This document shows positions 1-8,523 of a stretch of 64,000 nucleotides of DNA, piece after piece (positions within the stretch are counted from its first letter, which is position 1; each line of letters opens with the position of its first letter). This stretch comes from Rhodococcus sp. 14-2483-1-2 (GTDB taxonomy: Bacteria; Actinomycetota; Actinomycetes; Mycobacteriales; Mycobacteriaceae), in assembly GCF_002259405.1 (NCBI RefSeq), contig NZ_NPFW01000021.1:248001-312000 (forward strand), in the 5' to 3' direction. The notes under the pieces are model-generated. The model was not told the origin of the DNA. It did no database searches and saw nothing but the letters and a program-made list of their open reading frames with translations. Made by a program: the position numbers and the translations under genes.

Positions 1-908
1 CGCAGTCGGCGGTAGCCGTAGTCGCGGAAGATCGAGACAACGCCTTCCCACACGTCGGGAACGTCCTCGAGCGGAACCCAGACGCCGACTCGCTGCGCGA
101 GCATGGGGTTGGTGGACAGGCCGCCGCCGACCCACAGGTCGAGTCCGGGCCCGTGCTCGGGATGCACGACGCCGACGAATGCGCAGTCGTTGATCTCGTG
201 CACCACGTCCTGCAGGCCCGAGATCGCCGTCTTGAACTTGCGCGGCAGGTTGGAGTACTCCGGCTTGCCGATGTAGCGCTCGACGATCTCGTCGATGGCG
301 GAGGTGGGGTCGAGGATCTCGTCGACGGCCTCGCCCGCGAGCGGGGAACCGAGCACCACGCGTGGGCAGTCGCCGCACGCCTCGGTGGTCTTCAGGCCGA
401 CCGCTTCGATCCGACGCCAGATCTCGGGAACGTTCTCGACCTCGACCCAGTGGAATTGAACGTTCTCGCGGTCGGACAGATCGGCGGTGTCGCGACCGAA
501 CTCCTGGGAGATGCCGGCGAGGACACGCAGCTGCTCCAGGTTCAACGCGCCCGCGTCGCAGCGGATACGCATCATGAAGTACTTGGCCTCGAGCAGGTCG
601 ATGTTGTCGTCACCGGTGAAGGTGCCGTCGTATCCCTGCTCGCGCTGGGTGTAGAGGCCCCACCAGCGGAAGCGGCCGCGAAGGTCGCCCTTGTCGATGC
701 TGTCGAAACCCTGCTTGGAATAGATGTTCTCGATGCGGGCACGCACGTTGAGCGGGTTGTCGTCCTTCTTGGACTGCTCGTTGGCGTTCAGTGGCTCCCG
801 GTACCCCAGTGCCCACTGTCCCTCGGCTCGACGCTTGGTCGGCCGCGGCGTGCGCTCCCGTGGTGTGACGGAGGCAGCGTCGGTGGTCGCGTCGCTGGTC
901 GACGACAT
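1..908 (-). CDS. nirA: Ferredoxin-dependent assimilatory sulfite reductase, 5' part (runs off the window)
   Basis: This enzyme reduces sulfite to sulfide with six electrons from ferredoxin, using siroheme and a 4Fe-4S cluster, to supply sulfur for cysteine. Only the N-terminal 302 residues are present; the siroheme-binding cysteines lie beyond position 1. The visible part closely matches my memory of mycobacterial NirA/SirA, for example GQWALGYREPLNANEQSKKD near residue 26, the RGRFRWWGLYTQREQGYDG stretch and TTEACGDCPRVVLGSPLAGE. The ATG at 908 is chosen because an AGGAG motif sits about 7 nt upstream. An in-frame ATG at 1079 is open but would lengthen the protein with a low-complexity segment absent from homologues. 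A 30-codon leader peptide lies upstream on the same strand, and hemW is divergent. Family assignment is secure. Confidence 0.95.
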   Translation of the reverse strand, partial: MSSTSDATTDAASVTPRERTPRPTKRRAEGQWALGYREPLNANEQSKKDDNPLNVRARIENIYSKQGFDSIDKGDLRGRFRWWGLYTQREQGYDGTFTGDDNIDLLEAKYFMMRIRCDAGALNLEQLRVLAGISQEFGRDTADLSDRENVQFHWVEVENVPEIWRRIEAVGLKTTEACGDCPRVVLGSPLAGEAVDEILDPTSAIDEIVERYIGKPEYSNLPRKFKTAISGLQDVVHEINDCAFVGVVHPEHGPGLDLWVGGGLSTNPMLAQRVGVWVPLEDVPDVWEGVVSIFRDYGYRRL

Positions 909-1023
909 GCATTGCTCCTGCATCTTTGTGCTGGCCGGTACCCGGGACGAGGGCGCAGGCAATTGCGCTTTCGACGACAGTGGGAAACCGGTGGATCGAA
1001 TGGACGTGCTCGAAGGAGGCTGG

Positions 1024-1116
1024 TCAGCAGCCGGTCGTGTGTCGACACGACGCGCTGCAGACACGGCCGAGATCGACATGGCGGCGCGCCACGAGTCGAA
1101 TTCCTGAGTCGGTCAC
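1024..1116 (-). CDS. Cysteine-rich leader peptide upstream of sulfite reductase (candidate attenuator)
   Basis: A 30-residue GTG-initiated frame ends 115 nt before nirA. It carries an Arg-Arg-His-Val-Asp-Leu core at residues 11-16 (ARRHVDLGRV) followed by four cysteines at residues 20, 24 and 30 plus the context CSASCR; the exact Cys residues are 20, 24 and 30, with TGC as the last sense codon before TGA. The RRHVDL..V...CR pattern is what I remember from short actinobacterial proteins named 'putative leader peptide' found before sulfur-assimilation genes. A CACAAT box lies exactly 7 nt before the GTG (1129-1124), so the transcript is probably leaderless. Inferred role: ribosome stalling on cysteine codons when charged tRNA-Cys is scarce would raise nirA expression, as described for cysteine-rich upstream reading frames in mycobacteria. 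Confidence 0.72.
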   Translation of the reverse strand: MTDSGIRLVARRHVDLGRVCSASCRHTTGC

Positions 1117-1162
1117 GGGTGCCATTGTGCCACGTCATCGGGGCGACGGACGACCGCGGCGG

Positions 1163-1190
1163 CTATTTACCCAAATTTCGGGGTAAATAG
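1163..1190. promoter_or_regulatory. Perfect 10-bp inverted repeat between nirA leader and hemW
   Basis: CTATTTACCC at 1163-1172 and GGGTAAATAG at 1181-1190 are exact reverse complements separated by 8 nt (AAATTTCG). The element is AT-rich in a GC-rich gap. It ends 47 nt upstream of the leader-peptide GTG at 1116, where an activator site for the nirA transcript would be expected, and 74 nt upstream of hemW. A sulfur-responsive regulator is a reasonable guess, but I do not recognise the motif. Confidence 0.55.
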
Positions 1191-1264
1191 GCTGGCAGGG
1201 CTGTTGCAGTCACGATTGCGAACGGTGGGCTGGAGCGATCGTGAACTCTGGGACACTGGAGGGC

Positions 1265-2476
1265 GTGAATACCGTCGTACCCGCCCCGTCCACCTTCGAG
1301 CTGCCGGTCGAGGCATTCGACGGGGTGGGGGATCGCGCGTTCGGGATCTACGTGCACGTTCCGTTCTGCGCCACGCGGTGTGGGTACTGCGACTTCAACA
1401 CCTACACGGCGGGAGAGCTGGGCTCATCGGCGTCGCCGCAGTCCTGGTTGGAGGGCTTGCGACGTGAGTTGGACACCGCGGCGGGTCTGATCCAGGCCGG
1501 CACGGGGCGCGTCCCGACCGCCGACACCGTCTTCGTCGGCGGTGGCACGCCGTCACTGCTCGGGGGCGACGGTCTGGCCGACGTCCTGGGTGCGGTCAGG
1601 TCCAGTTTCGGTCTGACCGACGGCGGCGAGGTCACCACGGAATCCAACCCGGAATCGACGTCGCCGGAATTCTTCGACCGGCTCCGCGACTCGGGCTTCA
1701 CCCGCATCTCGCTCGGAATGCAGTCCGCCGCACCGCATGTGCTCGCCGTGCTCGATCGCACACATACGCCGGGTCGCGCGGTCGCCGCGGCCAAGGAAGC
1801 ACGAGCGGCGGGATTCGAGCACGTCAATCTCGACCTCATCTACGGCACGCCCGGTGAGCGAGACGGCGATCTGGATCAATCCCTCGCCGCGGTTCTCGAG
1901 GCTGGCGTCGACCATGTCTCGGCGTACGCACTGATCGTCGAGGACGGCACAGCCATGGCTCGTAAGGTTCGCCGCGGTGAGCTGCCTGCACCCGACGACG
2001 ACGTGCTGGCATCCAGGTACGAGCGCATCGACACGGCGTTGAACGCTGCAGGCCTGTCCTGGTACGAGGTGTCGAACTGGGCCACCGACGCCGACGCGCA
2101 GTGCCGCCACAACATCGGCTACTGGGACGGCGGCGACTGGTGGGGCGCCGGGCCCGGCGCACACAGTCACATCGGCGGCACCCGGTTCTGGAACGTCAAA
2201 CACCCGGCGGCATACGCCGATCGCCTGGCCACCGGGGTTCTGCCGGTGCACGGCAGCGAGTTACTCAGCGCCGAGGATCGACACCTCGAGGAACTGATGT
2301 TGACCGTCCGACTCCGAACGGGAGTGCCGATGAGTGTGCTCGGGCCCGCCGAGCGCGCCGCTGCCGAACAGACGGTCGCGGACGGGTTGATGGCGGCGCA
2401 GGGTGATCGTCTCGTACTGACCGACCGGGGGCGTTTGCTCGCCGACGCGGTGGTGCGCACTATCGCAGCCGCCTGA
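1265..2476 (+). CDS. hemW: Radical SAM heme chaperone HemW (formerly HemN-like)
   Basis: A 403-residue radical SAM protein of the HemW family, which binds heme and delivers it to target proteins; it is not the oxygen-independent coproporphyrinogen oxidase it is often named after. The 4Fe-4S/SAM motif CxxxCxxC is visible as FCATRCGYCDFN near residue 30, followed by the GGGTPS SAM-binding segment. The GTG at 1265 is preferred over a GTG at 1241 because a GACACT box sits exactly 7 nt upstream. The same GGGACACTGGAG(G/A)GCGTG arrangement precedes recO in this window, which supports a leaderless start. It is convergent with the next gene, and a hairpin covers both stop codons. Confidence 0.93.
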   Translation: MNTVVPAPSTFELPVEAFDGVGDRAFGIYVHVPFCATRCGYCDFNTYTAGELGSSASPQSWLEGLRRELDTAAGLIQAGTGRVPTADTVFVGGGTPSLLGGDGLADVLGAVRSSFGLTDGGEVTTESNPESTSPEFFDRLRDSGFTRISLGMQSAAPHVLAVLDRTHTPGRAVAAAKEARAAGFEHVNLDLIYGTPGERDGDLDQSLAAVLEAGVDHVSAYALIVEDGTAMARKVRRGELPAPDDDVLASRYERIDTALNAAGLSWYEVSNWATDADAQCRHNIGYWDGGDWWGAGPGAHSHIGGTRFWNVKHPAAYADRLATGVLPVHGSELLSAEDRHLEELMLTVRLRTGVPMSVLGPAERAAAEQTVADGLMAAQGDRLVLTDRGRLLADAVVRTIAAA

Positions 2477-2493
2477 ACAGTCTGTTTCAGGCG
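2470..2493. terminator. Bidirectional hairpin across the hemW and 2487-2792 stop codons
   Basis: CGCCTGAACA followed by a short loop and TGTTTCAGGCG forms a stem of about ten pairs with one bulged T. It contains both converging stop codons. There is no clear U-tract, so its termination strength is uncertain. Confidence 0.5.
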
Positions 2494-2792
2494 CTCAGTG
2501 CGTCGTAGTCGAACACCCTGGCGTGCAACACAGTTCGATTTCGCAGGGCCGCACGCACTGCGCGATGCAAGCCGTCCTCGAGATAGATGACACCACGGAA
2601 CTGGACCGCGTGGGGGAACAGATCGCCGTAGAAGGTGGAGTCCTCGGACAGCAACCTGTCCAGCTCGAGCACCTTGGTGGTGGTGACTATCTCGTCCAGA
2701 CGGAGCTGGCGCGGCGGGATTCTCGACCAGTCTCTGATGGACAGACCGTGCTCGGGGTACGGCTTTCCGTCACGAACACCTTTGAAGATCAT
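2487..2792 (-). CDS. Conserved actinobacterial protein with ParB-like motif (Rv2375-type)
   Basis: A 101-residue protein conserved beside hrcA in mycolate-producing actinobacteria; from memory it matches M. tuberculosis Rv2375. It has no established function that I know of. Visible features are YPEHG near residue 12, PPRQLRLDEIVTTTKVL and YLEDGLHRAVRAALRNRTVL. The last stretch resembles the G-x-H-R strand-helix turn of ParB/Srx N-terminal domains. The ATG at 2792 is the first Met in frame; the frame stays open upstream, so a slightly longer N terminus (for example from NVLSIRSSGSRLA) is possible. A TACTGT box lies upstream on this strand. It is divergent from hrcA. Confidence 0.75.
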   Translation of the reverse strand: MIFKGVRDGKPYPEHGLSIRDWSRIPPRQLRLDEIVTTTKVLELDRLLSEDSTFYGDLFPHAVQFRGVIYLEDGLHRAVRAALRNRTVLHARVFDYDALSA

Positions 2793-2881
2793 CGCGAGCC
2801 TCGAGCCGCTGGACCGAATCGAAAGAACGTTTCCACTCGGACCACAGTAAGGCCTTGCACGAGCGTGCGTTCGCCGGCTAC

Positions 2882-2887
2882 TAGACT
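2882..2887 (+). promoter_or_regulatory. Putative -10 box of the hrcA operon
   Basis: TAGACT matches the actinobacterial TANNNT consensus and lies 40 nt before the hrcA ATG. No well-spaced -35 and no CIRCE element (TTAGCACTC-N9-GAGTGCTAA) is visible in this gap. Confidence 0.4.
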
Positions 2888-2926
2888 CGAGCGACGATTG
2901 GAAACGAGAACGGAGGTGGGCACCGG

Positions 2927-3970
2927 ATGTCGAGCACCGACGACAGGCGGTTCGAGGTTCTACGAGCGATCGTGGCGGACTACGTGTCCACCCAGGAACC
3001 CGTCGGTTCACGTGCCCTGGTCGAGCGCCACAACCTGGGAGTGTCCAGTGCAACGGTGCGTAACGACATGGCCGTGCTCGAGGCCGAGGGCTACATCGCC
3101 CAGCCGCACACCAGCTCCGGTCGGGTTCCGACCGACAAGGGCTATCGACAGTTCGTCGACCGAATAGCCGACGTCAAGCCGCTGTCGGCGGCCGAACGCC
3201 GTGCCATCCTGGAGTTCCTCGAGAACGGCGTCGACCTGGACGACGTGTTGCGACGCGGCGTCCGCTTGCTGGCTCAGTTGACCCGTCAGGTCGCCGTGGT
3301 GCAGTACCCCACGCTGTCGGCGTCCTCGGTTCGCCACCTGGAAGTGGTGGCGCTCACCCCGGCCCGGCTGCTGCTGGTGCTCATCACCGACTCCGGGCGA
3401 GTCGATCAGCGCATCGTCGAGCTCGGCGACGTGATCGACGACGAGAATCTGGCTCGGCTGCGGCGTCTTCTCGGCGGTGCGCTCGAAGGCAAGCGGCTGG
3501 CGGCGGCGTCGGCTGCGGTGGCCGAACTCGCGGAGAACGCTCCGCCCGCGCTGCGCGACGCGATGATTCGATCGGCAACGGTGCTGGTGGAATCACTCGT
3601 GGAGCATCCCGAGGAACGCCTGGTTCTCGGCGGAACGGCCAACCTGACGCGCAACGCCGCGGATTTCGCCGGCGACGCGGGGTTTCCCGGATCGCTCCGG
3701 GCGGTACTCGAGGCGCTGGAAGAGCAAGTGGTGGTCCTCAAGCTGCTCGCCGTGACGCAGGACACTCGCACCGTCACGGTGCGCATCGGCGAGGAGACGC
3801 AGGTCGAGGAGATGCGCGGGACATCGGTGATTTCCACCGGGTACGGGTCGGCTGGCATGGTCCTCGGAGGAATGGGTGTTCTCGGGCCGACCCGAATGGA
3901 CTACCCAGGAACAATTGCGTCGGTTGCCGCGGTTGCCAGGTACATCGGCGAGGTCCTGGCCGAGCGCTGA
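2927..3970 (+). CDS. hrcA: Heat-inducible transcription repressor HrcA
   Basis: HrcA represses class I heat-shock genes (groES, groEL) by binding CIRCE operators, with GroEL acting as a folding modulator of the repressor. The 347 residues begin with a winged helix-turn-helix at about 29-60 ([20 protein letters not shown]), followed by the HrcA GAF-like and dimerisation region. The C-terminal part carries [20 protein letters not shown] and [12 protein letters not shown], the latter highly characteristic of HrcA. The start is supported by GGAGG 10 nt before the ATG. It heads an operon with dnaJ2, rsmE and a hydrolase. The CIRCE targets are presumably elsewhere, since none is present here. Confidence 0.96.
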   Translation: MSSTDDRRFEVLRAIVADYVSTQEPVGSRALVERHNLGVSSATVRNDMAVLEAEGYIAQPHTSSGRVPTDKGYRQFVDRIADVKPLSAAERRAILEFLENGVDLDDVLRRGVRLLAQLTRQVAVVQYPTLSASSVRHLEVVALTPARLLLVLITDSGRVDQRIVELGDVIDDENLARLRRLLGGALEGKRLAAASAAVAELAENAPPALRDAMIRSATVLVESLVEHPEERLVLGGTANLTRNAADFAGDAGFPGSLRAVLEALEEQVVVLKLLAVTQDTRTVTVRIGEETQVEEMRGTSVISTGYGSAGMVLGGMGVLGPTRMDYPGTIASVAAVARYIGEVLAER

Positions 3971-4068
3971 GACGAGCGAGAACCGATCGAACGCAGGCGG
4001 CGGGGGCACGGGCGGCCGGCACACAGCTTCATCGAACGAGATTCATCTTCTAGGACGAAAGAGACGAC

Positions 4069-5226
4069 GTGGCACGGGATTATTACGGGACTTTGGGCGT
4101 CGGCCAGCAGGCGACGGACCAGGAGATCAAGCGCGCCTACCGCAAGCTGGCGCGAGAACTGCACCCGGACGTCAACCCGGACGAGGCCGCGCAGGCTCGG
4201 TTCAAGGACATCTCCACCGCATACGAGGTGCTCTCCGATCCGGAGAAGCGTCGCATCGTCGACTTGGGCGGCGACCCGCTGCAGCAGGGCGGCGGAGGCG
4301 GCGGCGGGGGATTCGGTGGAGCCGGATTCGGCGGCGGCCTTGGAGATGTGTTCGAGGCGTTCTTCGGGGGCGGCGCGGGCGGATCCCAGCGCGGTCCGAA
4401 GGGGCGCGTCCAGCCGGGCGCGGATTCACTGCTGCGTACCAAGCTCACCCTCGACGAGTGCGCCACAGGCGTGACCAAGCACATCACCGTCGACACGGCG
4501 ATTCTCTGCGACCTGTGCACGGGCTCGGGCACCAACGGCGATTCCAAGCCGGTTCGCTGCGAAACCTGCGGCGGTGCCGGTGAAGTGCAGTCGGTGCAAC
4601 GCTCGTTCCTCGGCCAGGTCATGACCAGCCGCCCGTGCCCCACCTGCCGCGGCGCAGGCGAGACCATCCCCGACCCCTGCCGCAAGTGCGGCGGCGACGG
4701 TCGCGTCCGGTCGCGTCGCGACATCTCGGTCAAGGTGCCGGTCGGCGTGAGCAACGGCATGCGGATCCGGCTGGCCTCGCAGGGCGAGGTCGGTCCCGGC
4801 GGCGGTCCCGCTGGAGACCTGTACGTGGAGATCGTCGAACAGCAGCACGAGGTGTTCGTGCGCGACGGTGACGACCTGCACTGCACCGTCCGCGTCCCGA
4901 TGGTCGACGCCGCGCTCGGTACCTCGGTCAACATCGACGCGATCATCGACGGACCCACCGAGATCTCGATCGAGCAAGGGACACAACCGAATTCGACGAC
5001 GGTACTGCGCGGTCACGGTATGCCCAAGCTGCGCTCCGGCATTCGAGGCGATCTGCACGCGCACCTCGAGGTCATCGTGCCGACCAAGCTCGACAGCAAG
5101 CAGACCCATCTGCTCGAACAGCTCAGGTCGATGCGCGACCGCGACTCGGCGGAGGTCGTCACCACCGGTTCGGCACACAGCGGCGGGCTGTTCTCGCGGT
5201 TGCGGGAAGCATTCAGCGGTCGCTGA
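4069..5226 (+). CDS. dnaJ2: Molecular chaperone DnaJ (hrcA-linked DnaJ2 type)
   Basis: Type I J-protein of 385 residues, a cochaperone that delivers clients to DnaK and stimulates its ATPase. The J domain occupies residues 1-68 with HPD at 32-34. A Gly/Phe-rich linker follows (about 72-108). The zinc-binding domain has four CxxCxGxG repeats: [24 protein letters not shown] and CRKCGGDG. The client-binding beta domain is C-terminal. The start is a GTG at 4069. The link to hrcA rather than to dnaK-grpE marks it as the second DnaJ paralogue of Corynebacteriales. The gap to hrcA is 98 nt; rsmE begins 4 nt after its stop. Confidence 0.96.
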   Translation: MARDYYGTLGVGQQATDQEIKRAYRKLARELHPDVNPDEAAQARFKDISTAYEVLSDPEKRRIVDLGGDPLQQGGGGGGGGFGGAGFGGGLGDVFEAFFGGGAGGSQRGPKGRVQPGADSLLRTKLTLDECATGVTKHITVDTAILCDLCTGSGTNGDSKPVRCETCGGAGEVQSVQRSFLGQVMTSRPCPTCRGAGETIPDPCRKCGGDGRVRSRRDISVKVPVGVSNGMRIRLASQGEVGPGGGPAGDLYVEIVEQQHEVFVRDGDDLHCTVRVPMVDAALGTSVNIDAIIDGPTEISIEQGTQPNSTTVLRGHGMPKLRSGIRGDLHAHLEVIVPTKLDSKQTHLLEQLRSMRDRDSAEVVTTGSAHSGGLFSRLREAFSGR

Positions 5227-5229
5227 TCG

Positions 5230-6003
5230 ATGGCCCCCACGGTCTTCTACCTCTCGCCCCTGCCGAACGTCGGCGAGCTCGCGGTGCTCGACGGCAAGGA
5301 AGGGCACCACGCCGCGACGGTTCGACGCATCCGCGTCGGCGAGCGGGTGCTTCTCGGTGACGGAGCAGGCGGCTTGGCCGACGCGATCGTCGCCGCAGCG
5401 GAGAAGAACCGACTGGAACTGACCGTGCAGTCGCGCAGCGAGATGCCGCGTCCCACTCCGGTGGTGACGCTCGTACAGGCGCTGCCGAAGGCGGACCGAT
5501 CGGAACTCGCCGTCGAGCTGGCCACCGAAGCGGGCGTCGACGCGGTCGTACCCTGGCAGTCCGCGCGATGCGTCGCACGGTGGGAAGGCCCGAAAGCGAC
5601 CAAGGGCGTCGCCAAGTGGCGGAGCACCGCGGCGGAGGCAGCCAAGCAGTCGCGTCGGGCATTCGTCCCCGAGGTCTCCGAGTTGCACGATTCGCGGGAG
5701 GTCAGCGCCTTCGTGCGCGGCGTCGTGGAGCGCGGCGGAATCGTCGCCGTGTTGCACGAGGCGGCCACCTCGGCGTTCCGGGATCTGCCGTTCGACTCGG
5801 TGCCCGAGGTCGTGATCGTCGTCGGACCCGAGGGCGGGCTCGACGACAGGGAGGTCACCGCTCTGACCGAGGCGGGTGCGACGCCGGTGGTGCTGGGCCC
5901 GACGGTACTGCGCACCTCGACGGCAGGAGCTGTGGCTCTCGGCGCGCTGGGTGTCCTGACCTCGCGCTGGACCCAACTACCGCCCGACTTCCAGAACTCG
6001 TGA
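5230..6003 (+). CDS. rsmE: 16S rRNA (uracil-1498 N3)-methyltransferase RsmE
   Basis: RsmE methylates N3 of U1498 in helix 44 of 16S rRNA with S-adenosylmethionine. The 257 residues have the family architecture: an N-terminal PUA-like RNA-binding barrel (HHAATVRRIRVGERVLLGDG) and a C-terminal SPOUT/trefoil-knot methyltransferase domain. The knot signatures are VIVVGPEGGLDDREV and LGPTVLRTSTAGAVAL. The ATG follows the dnaJ2 stop by 3 nt, and its stop overlaps the GTG of the next gene. The conserved linkage to hrcA-dnaJ is typical of Gram-positive genomes. Confidence 0.95.
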   Translation: MAPTVFYLSPLPNVGELAVLDGKEGHHAATVRRIRVGERVLLGDGAGGLADAIVAAAEKNRLELTVQSRSEMPRPTPVVTLVQALPKADRSELAVELATEAGVDAVVPWQSARCVARWEGPKATKGVAKWRSTAAEAAKQSRRAFVPEVSELHDSREVSAFVRGVVERGGIVAVLHEAATSAFRDLPFDSVPEVVIVVGPEGGLDDREVTALTEAGATPVVLGPTVLRTSTAGAVALGALGVLTSRWTQLPPDFQNS

Positions 6004-6755
6004 GCGCGCGGATCAAGATCGAGTACGGCGATCACCCGGAGCAGTTCGGCCACCTCTACCTGCCTGCCGAGCCGATGGATCACCGGACGCCGGTGGTCGT
6101 GGTGGTGCACGGTGGCTTCTGGAGCGGACAGTACGGGTCCACTCTGGGTACCCAGTTCGCCCGCGCAGTCGCCGGAGCCGGAGCGGTCGCGTGGAACATC
6201 GAGTACCGACGCGTCGGCGCAGGTGGGTACTGGCAGGAGATGCAGTCCGATGTGACCGCAGCACTCGACGTGGTCGCCGGGGAACTGCAGCACCATGCCC
6301 CGGTCGGGATCGACGACGTCCGCGTCATCGGCCACTCGGCAGGCGGACACCTGGCTGTGTGGCTCGGCGGCGAGACCGGCACGAAGGTCCGCCCGTCGCG
6401 CATCGTCTCGCAGGCCGGCGTGCTCGACCTGGAACCTCGCGGTGCGGCGGGACGCACCAACCCAGCAGTCGAGGCGCTGTTGCTGGCCCGGTACGAGGAC
6501 GATCCCGACCTGTACCGGTCGGCCTCACCCGCGGCCCGCGCGCCCATCGGCATCCCGACGATCGCCCTGCACGGATCCGAGGACATCCAGGTACCCGCGG
6601 CGCAGAGCGAGCGGTACGTAGCGCTGGCGAGCGCTGCCGGGGACGACGCGCGACTGACGATCGTGCCGGGGGAGGACCACTTCGCTTTCCTGAATCCCGA
6701 TTCGCGGTGTTGGGCGCTCTCGCTCGACGCGGTGATCGGTGCCACCAGCGAGTAA
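6000..6755 (+). CDS. Alpha/beta hydrolase (kynurenine formamidase/BD-FAE-like)
   Basis: A 251-residue alpha/beta hydrolase starting at a GTG that overlaps the rsmE stop (GTGA), so the two are translationally coupled. The oxyanion-hole motif HGGFW is at 37-41, as in the kynurenine-formamidase/BD-FAE and hormone-sensitive-lipase-like groups. The nucleophile elbow GHSAGG places the catalytic Ser at 113. The catalytic His is probably in PGEDHFAFL near the C terminus, with an Asp in GSEDIQVP upstream. There is no signal peptide, so it is cytoplasmic. The substrate is unknown; an ester or formyl-amide hydrolase is likely. Confidence 0.85.
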   Translation: MSARIKIEYGDHPEQFGHLYLPAEPMDHRTPVVVVVHGGFWSGQYGSTLGTQFARAVAGAGAVAWNIEYRRVGAGGYWQEMQSDVTAALDVVAGELQHHAPVGIDDVRVIGHSAGGHLAVWLGGETGTKVRPSRIVSQAGVLDLEPRGAAGRTNPAVEALLLARYEDDPDLYRSASPAARAPIGIPTIALHGSEDIQVPAAQSERYVALASAAGDDARLTIVPGEDHFAFLNPDSRCWALSLDAVIGATSE

Positions 6756-6848
6756 TGGGAATGCGCATCGTTGCTGCGGCGTTAAACTCGATCCATACCA
6801 AGTGCGCGTCCGATTAGCCGACACCAGAGAGCAGGCCATAGCCACCAC

Positions 6849-7892
6849 GTGAGTGAACACAGCGAATTTCCCGCCGAGCGTGACGTTCGGTCCACCTTGG
6901 AACTCGCCCCCGAAGCGGTGATGCCACTGCTGGGACAGTCCGACGAGAACCTGCGGGCGCTCGAACAGATGCTGACGGCAGATATCCACGTACGAGGAAA
7001 CGCCGTGACGCTCACCGGAAAAGTGGCCGATGTGGCGCTGGCCGAACGGGTGATCTCCGAGTTGGCCGCGTTGGCCAAGCGCGCTCAGCCATTGACTCCC
7101 GATGCGGTGCGCCGATCGATCGCCATGCTCACCGAGGGCGTGTCGGATTCACCGGCCGAGGTGCTGAGCCTGGACATCCTCTCGCGCCGCGGCAAGACGA
7201 TCCGCCCCAAGACGCTGAATCAGAAGCGGTACGTGGATGCGATCGACGCCAACACCATCGTGTTCGGAATCGGTCCCGCGGGTACCGGCAAGACGTACCT
7301 GGCCATGGCGAAAGCCGTGCAGGCACTGCAGACGAAGCAGGTCAGCCGCATCATCCTGACGCGTCCGGCAGTGGAGGCTGGGGAGCGGCTCGGCTTCCTT
7401 CCCGGAACGCTGCACGAGAAGATCGACCCGTACCTGCGTCCGTTGCACGATGCGTTGCACGACATGATGGACGACGAGGCGATCCCCAAGCTGATGCAGG
7501 CCGGGGTCATCGAAGTCGCCCCGCTCGCCTACATGCGCGGCCGCACGCTCAACGACGCATTCATCATTCTCGACGAGGCGCAGAACACCACCGCCGAGCA
7601 GATGAAGATGTTCCTGACCCGACTCGGATTCGGGTCGAAGATCGTCGTGACCGGCGACGTGACTCAGGTCGACCTTCCCGGTGGCGCGCGATCCGGGCTG
7701 CGTGCGGCGTCGGAGATCCTCACCGACGTCGACGACATCCATTTCGCGCAGCTCACCAGCAGCGACGTGGTGCGACACCGATTGGTCTCGGAGATCGTCG
7801 ACGCGTACGAGCGGTTCGAGTCGACATCGGAAGGCGTCATTCCCAACAGGGCGCAACGCCGCACCGGTGGACCGCGTTCGGCGAGAAGATGA
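6849..7892 (+). CDS. phoH: PhoH-family ATPase
   Basis: A 347-residue PhoH-like protein, a predicted nucleotide-dependent RNA-handling ATPase related to the N-terminal part of superfamily 1 helicases. Walker A is GPAGTGKT (142-149) and Walker B is FIILDEAQ with the following NTT. The downstream TGDVTQVDLP motif and the N-terminal KH-like segment are typical. The start is a GTG at 6849; a TAAACT box lies at 6783-6788. It precedes ybeY with a 48-nt gap, the conserved phoH-ybeY-CBS protein-era order. YbeY and Era act in 16S rRNA maturation, which suggests PhoH also acts in RNA metabolism rather than in phosphate starvation. Confidence 0.94.
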   Translation: MSEHSEFPAERDVRSTLELAPEAVMPLLGQSDENLRALEQMLTADIHVRGNAVTLTGKVADVALAERVISELAALAKRAQPLTPDAVRRSIAMLTEGVSDSPAEVLSLDILSRRGKTIRPKTLNQKRYVDAIDANTIVFGIGPAGTGKTYLAMAKAVQALQTKQVSRIILTRPAVEAGERLGFLPGTLHEKIDPYLRPLHDALHDMMDDEAIPKLMQAGVIEVAPLAYMRGRTLNDAFIILDEAQNTTAEQMKMFLTRLGFGSKIVVTGDVTQVDLPGGARSGLRAASEILTDVDDIHFAQLTSSDVVRHRLVSEIVDAYERFESTSEGVIPNRAQRRTGGPRSARR

Positions 7893-7940
7893 TTCGGATG
7901 TACGAAAACGACAGGCAACGAGAGCGTGGGTAGTGGCTAG

Positions 7941-8483
7941 ATGAGTATCGAAGTGTCCAACGAGTCGGGGATGGACATCTCCGAACCCGAGCTGGTCTCG
8001 GTCGCACGGTTCGCGATCGCCGGCATGGACGTGCATCCCGCCGCGGAACTGTCGATGGTGCTGGTGGATTCGGCAACGATGGCAGATCTGCACATGCGGT
8101 GGATGGATCTGCCAGGCCCCACCGACGTGATGTCGTTTCCGATGGACGAGCTCGAGCCGGGCGGTCGTCCCGACGCCCCCGAACCCGGACCGGCGATGCT
8201 CGGCGACATCGTGCTGTGCCCGTCGTTCGCCGCCGATCAGGCTGCTGCAGCTGGTCATTCGCTCGAGCACGAGCTGGCGTTGCTGACTGTGCACGGTGTA
8301 CTGCACCTGCTCGGCTACGACCACGCCGAGCCGGACGAAGAGAAGGAAATGTTCGAGCTGCAGAACCGGCTGCTGGCCGAATGGTACGAAGACGCCAGGC
8401 GGGCAGAGCAGGCCGCCGAACAGGCCGCCCGCGATGCCCGGCTCCTCGGCAAGGCCGGTTTCGTCGACGGACTCGATCGATGA
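7941..8483 (+). CDS. ybeY: Endoribonuclease YbeY (rRNA maturation factor)
   Basis: A 180-residue metal-dependent single-strand endoribonuclease needed for 16S rRNA 3'-end maturation and ribosome quality control. The metal-binding triad is visible in [11 protein letters not shown], with His at 118, 122 and 128. [10 protein letters not shown], conserved in the family, is at 61-70. A C-terminal Ala/Glu-rich tail (about 145-170) extends beyond the usual catalytic core. The ATG at 7941 is 48 nt after phoH, and the next gene follows after 40 nt. Confidence 0.95.
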   Translation: MSIEVSNESGMDISEPELVSVARFAIAGMDVHPAAELSMVLVDSATMADLHMRWMDLPGPTDVMSFPMDELEPGGRPDAPEPGPAMLGDIVLCPSFAADQAAAAGHSLEHELALLTVHGVLHLLGYDHAEPDEEKEMFELQNRLLAEWYEDARRAEQAAEQAARDARLLGKAGFVDGLDR

Positions 8484-8523
8484 CCTGCGTGGTCGAACAG
8501 CTGGAAGTGTGGGGTCGTAGCGC

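Noticed and set aside
2793..2926. CIRCE element before hrcA
   Set aside because: No TTAGCACTC-N9-GAGTGCTAA or close variant is present; only partial GAGCGTGC-like sequence.
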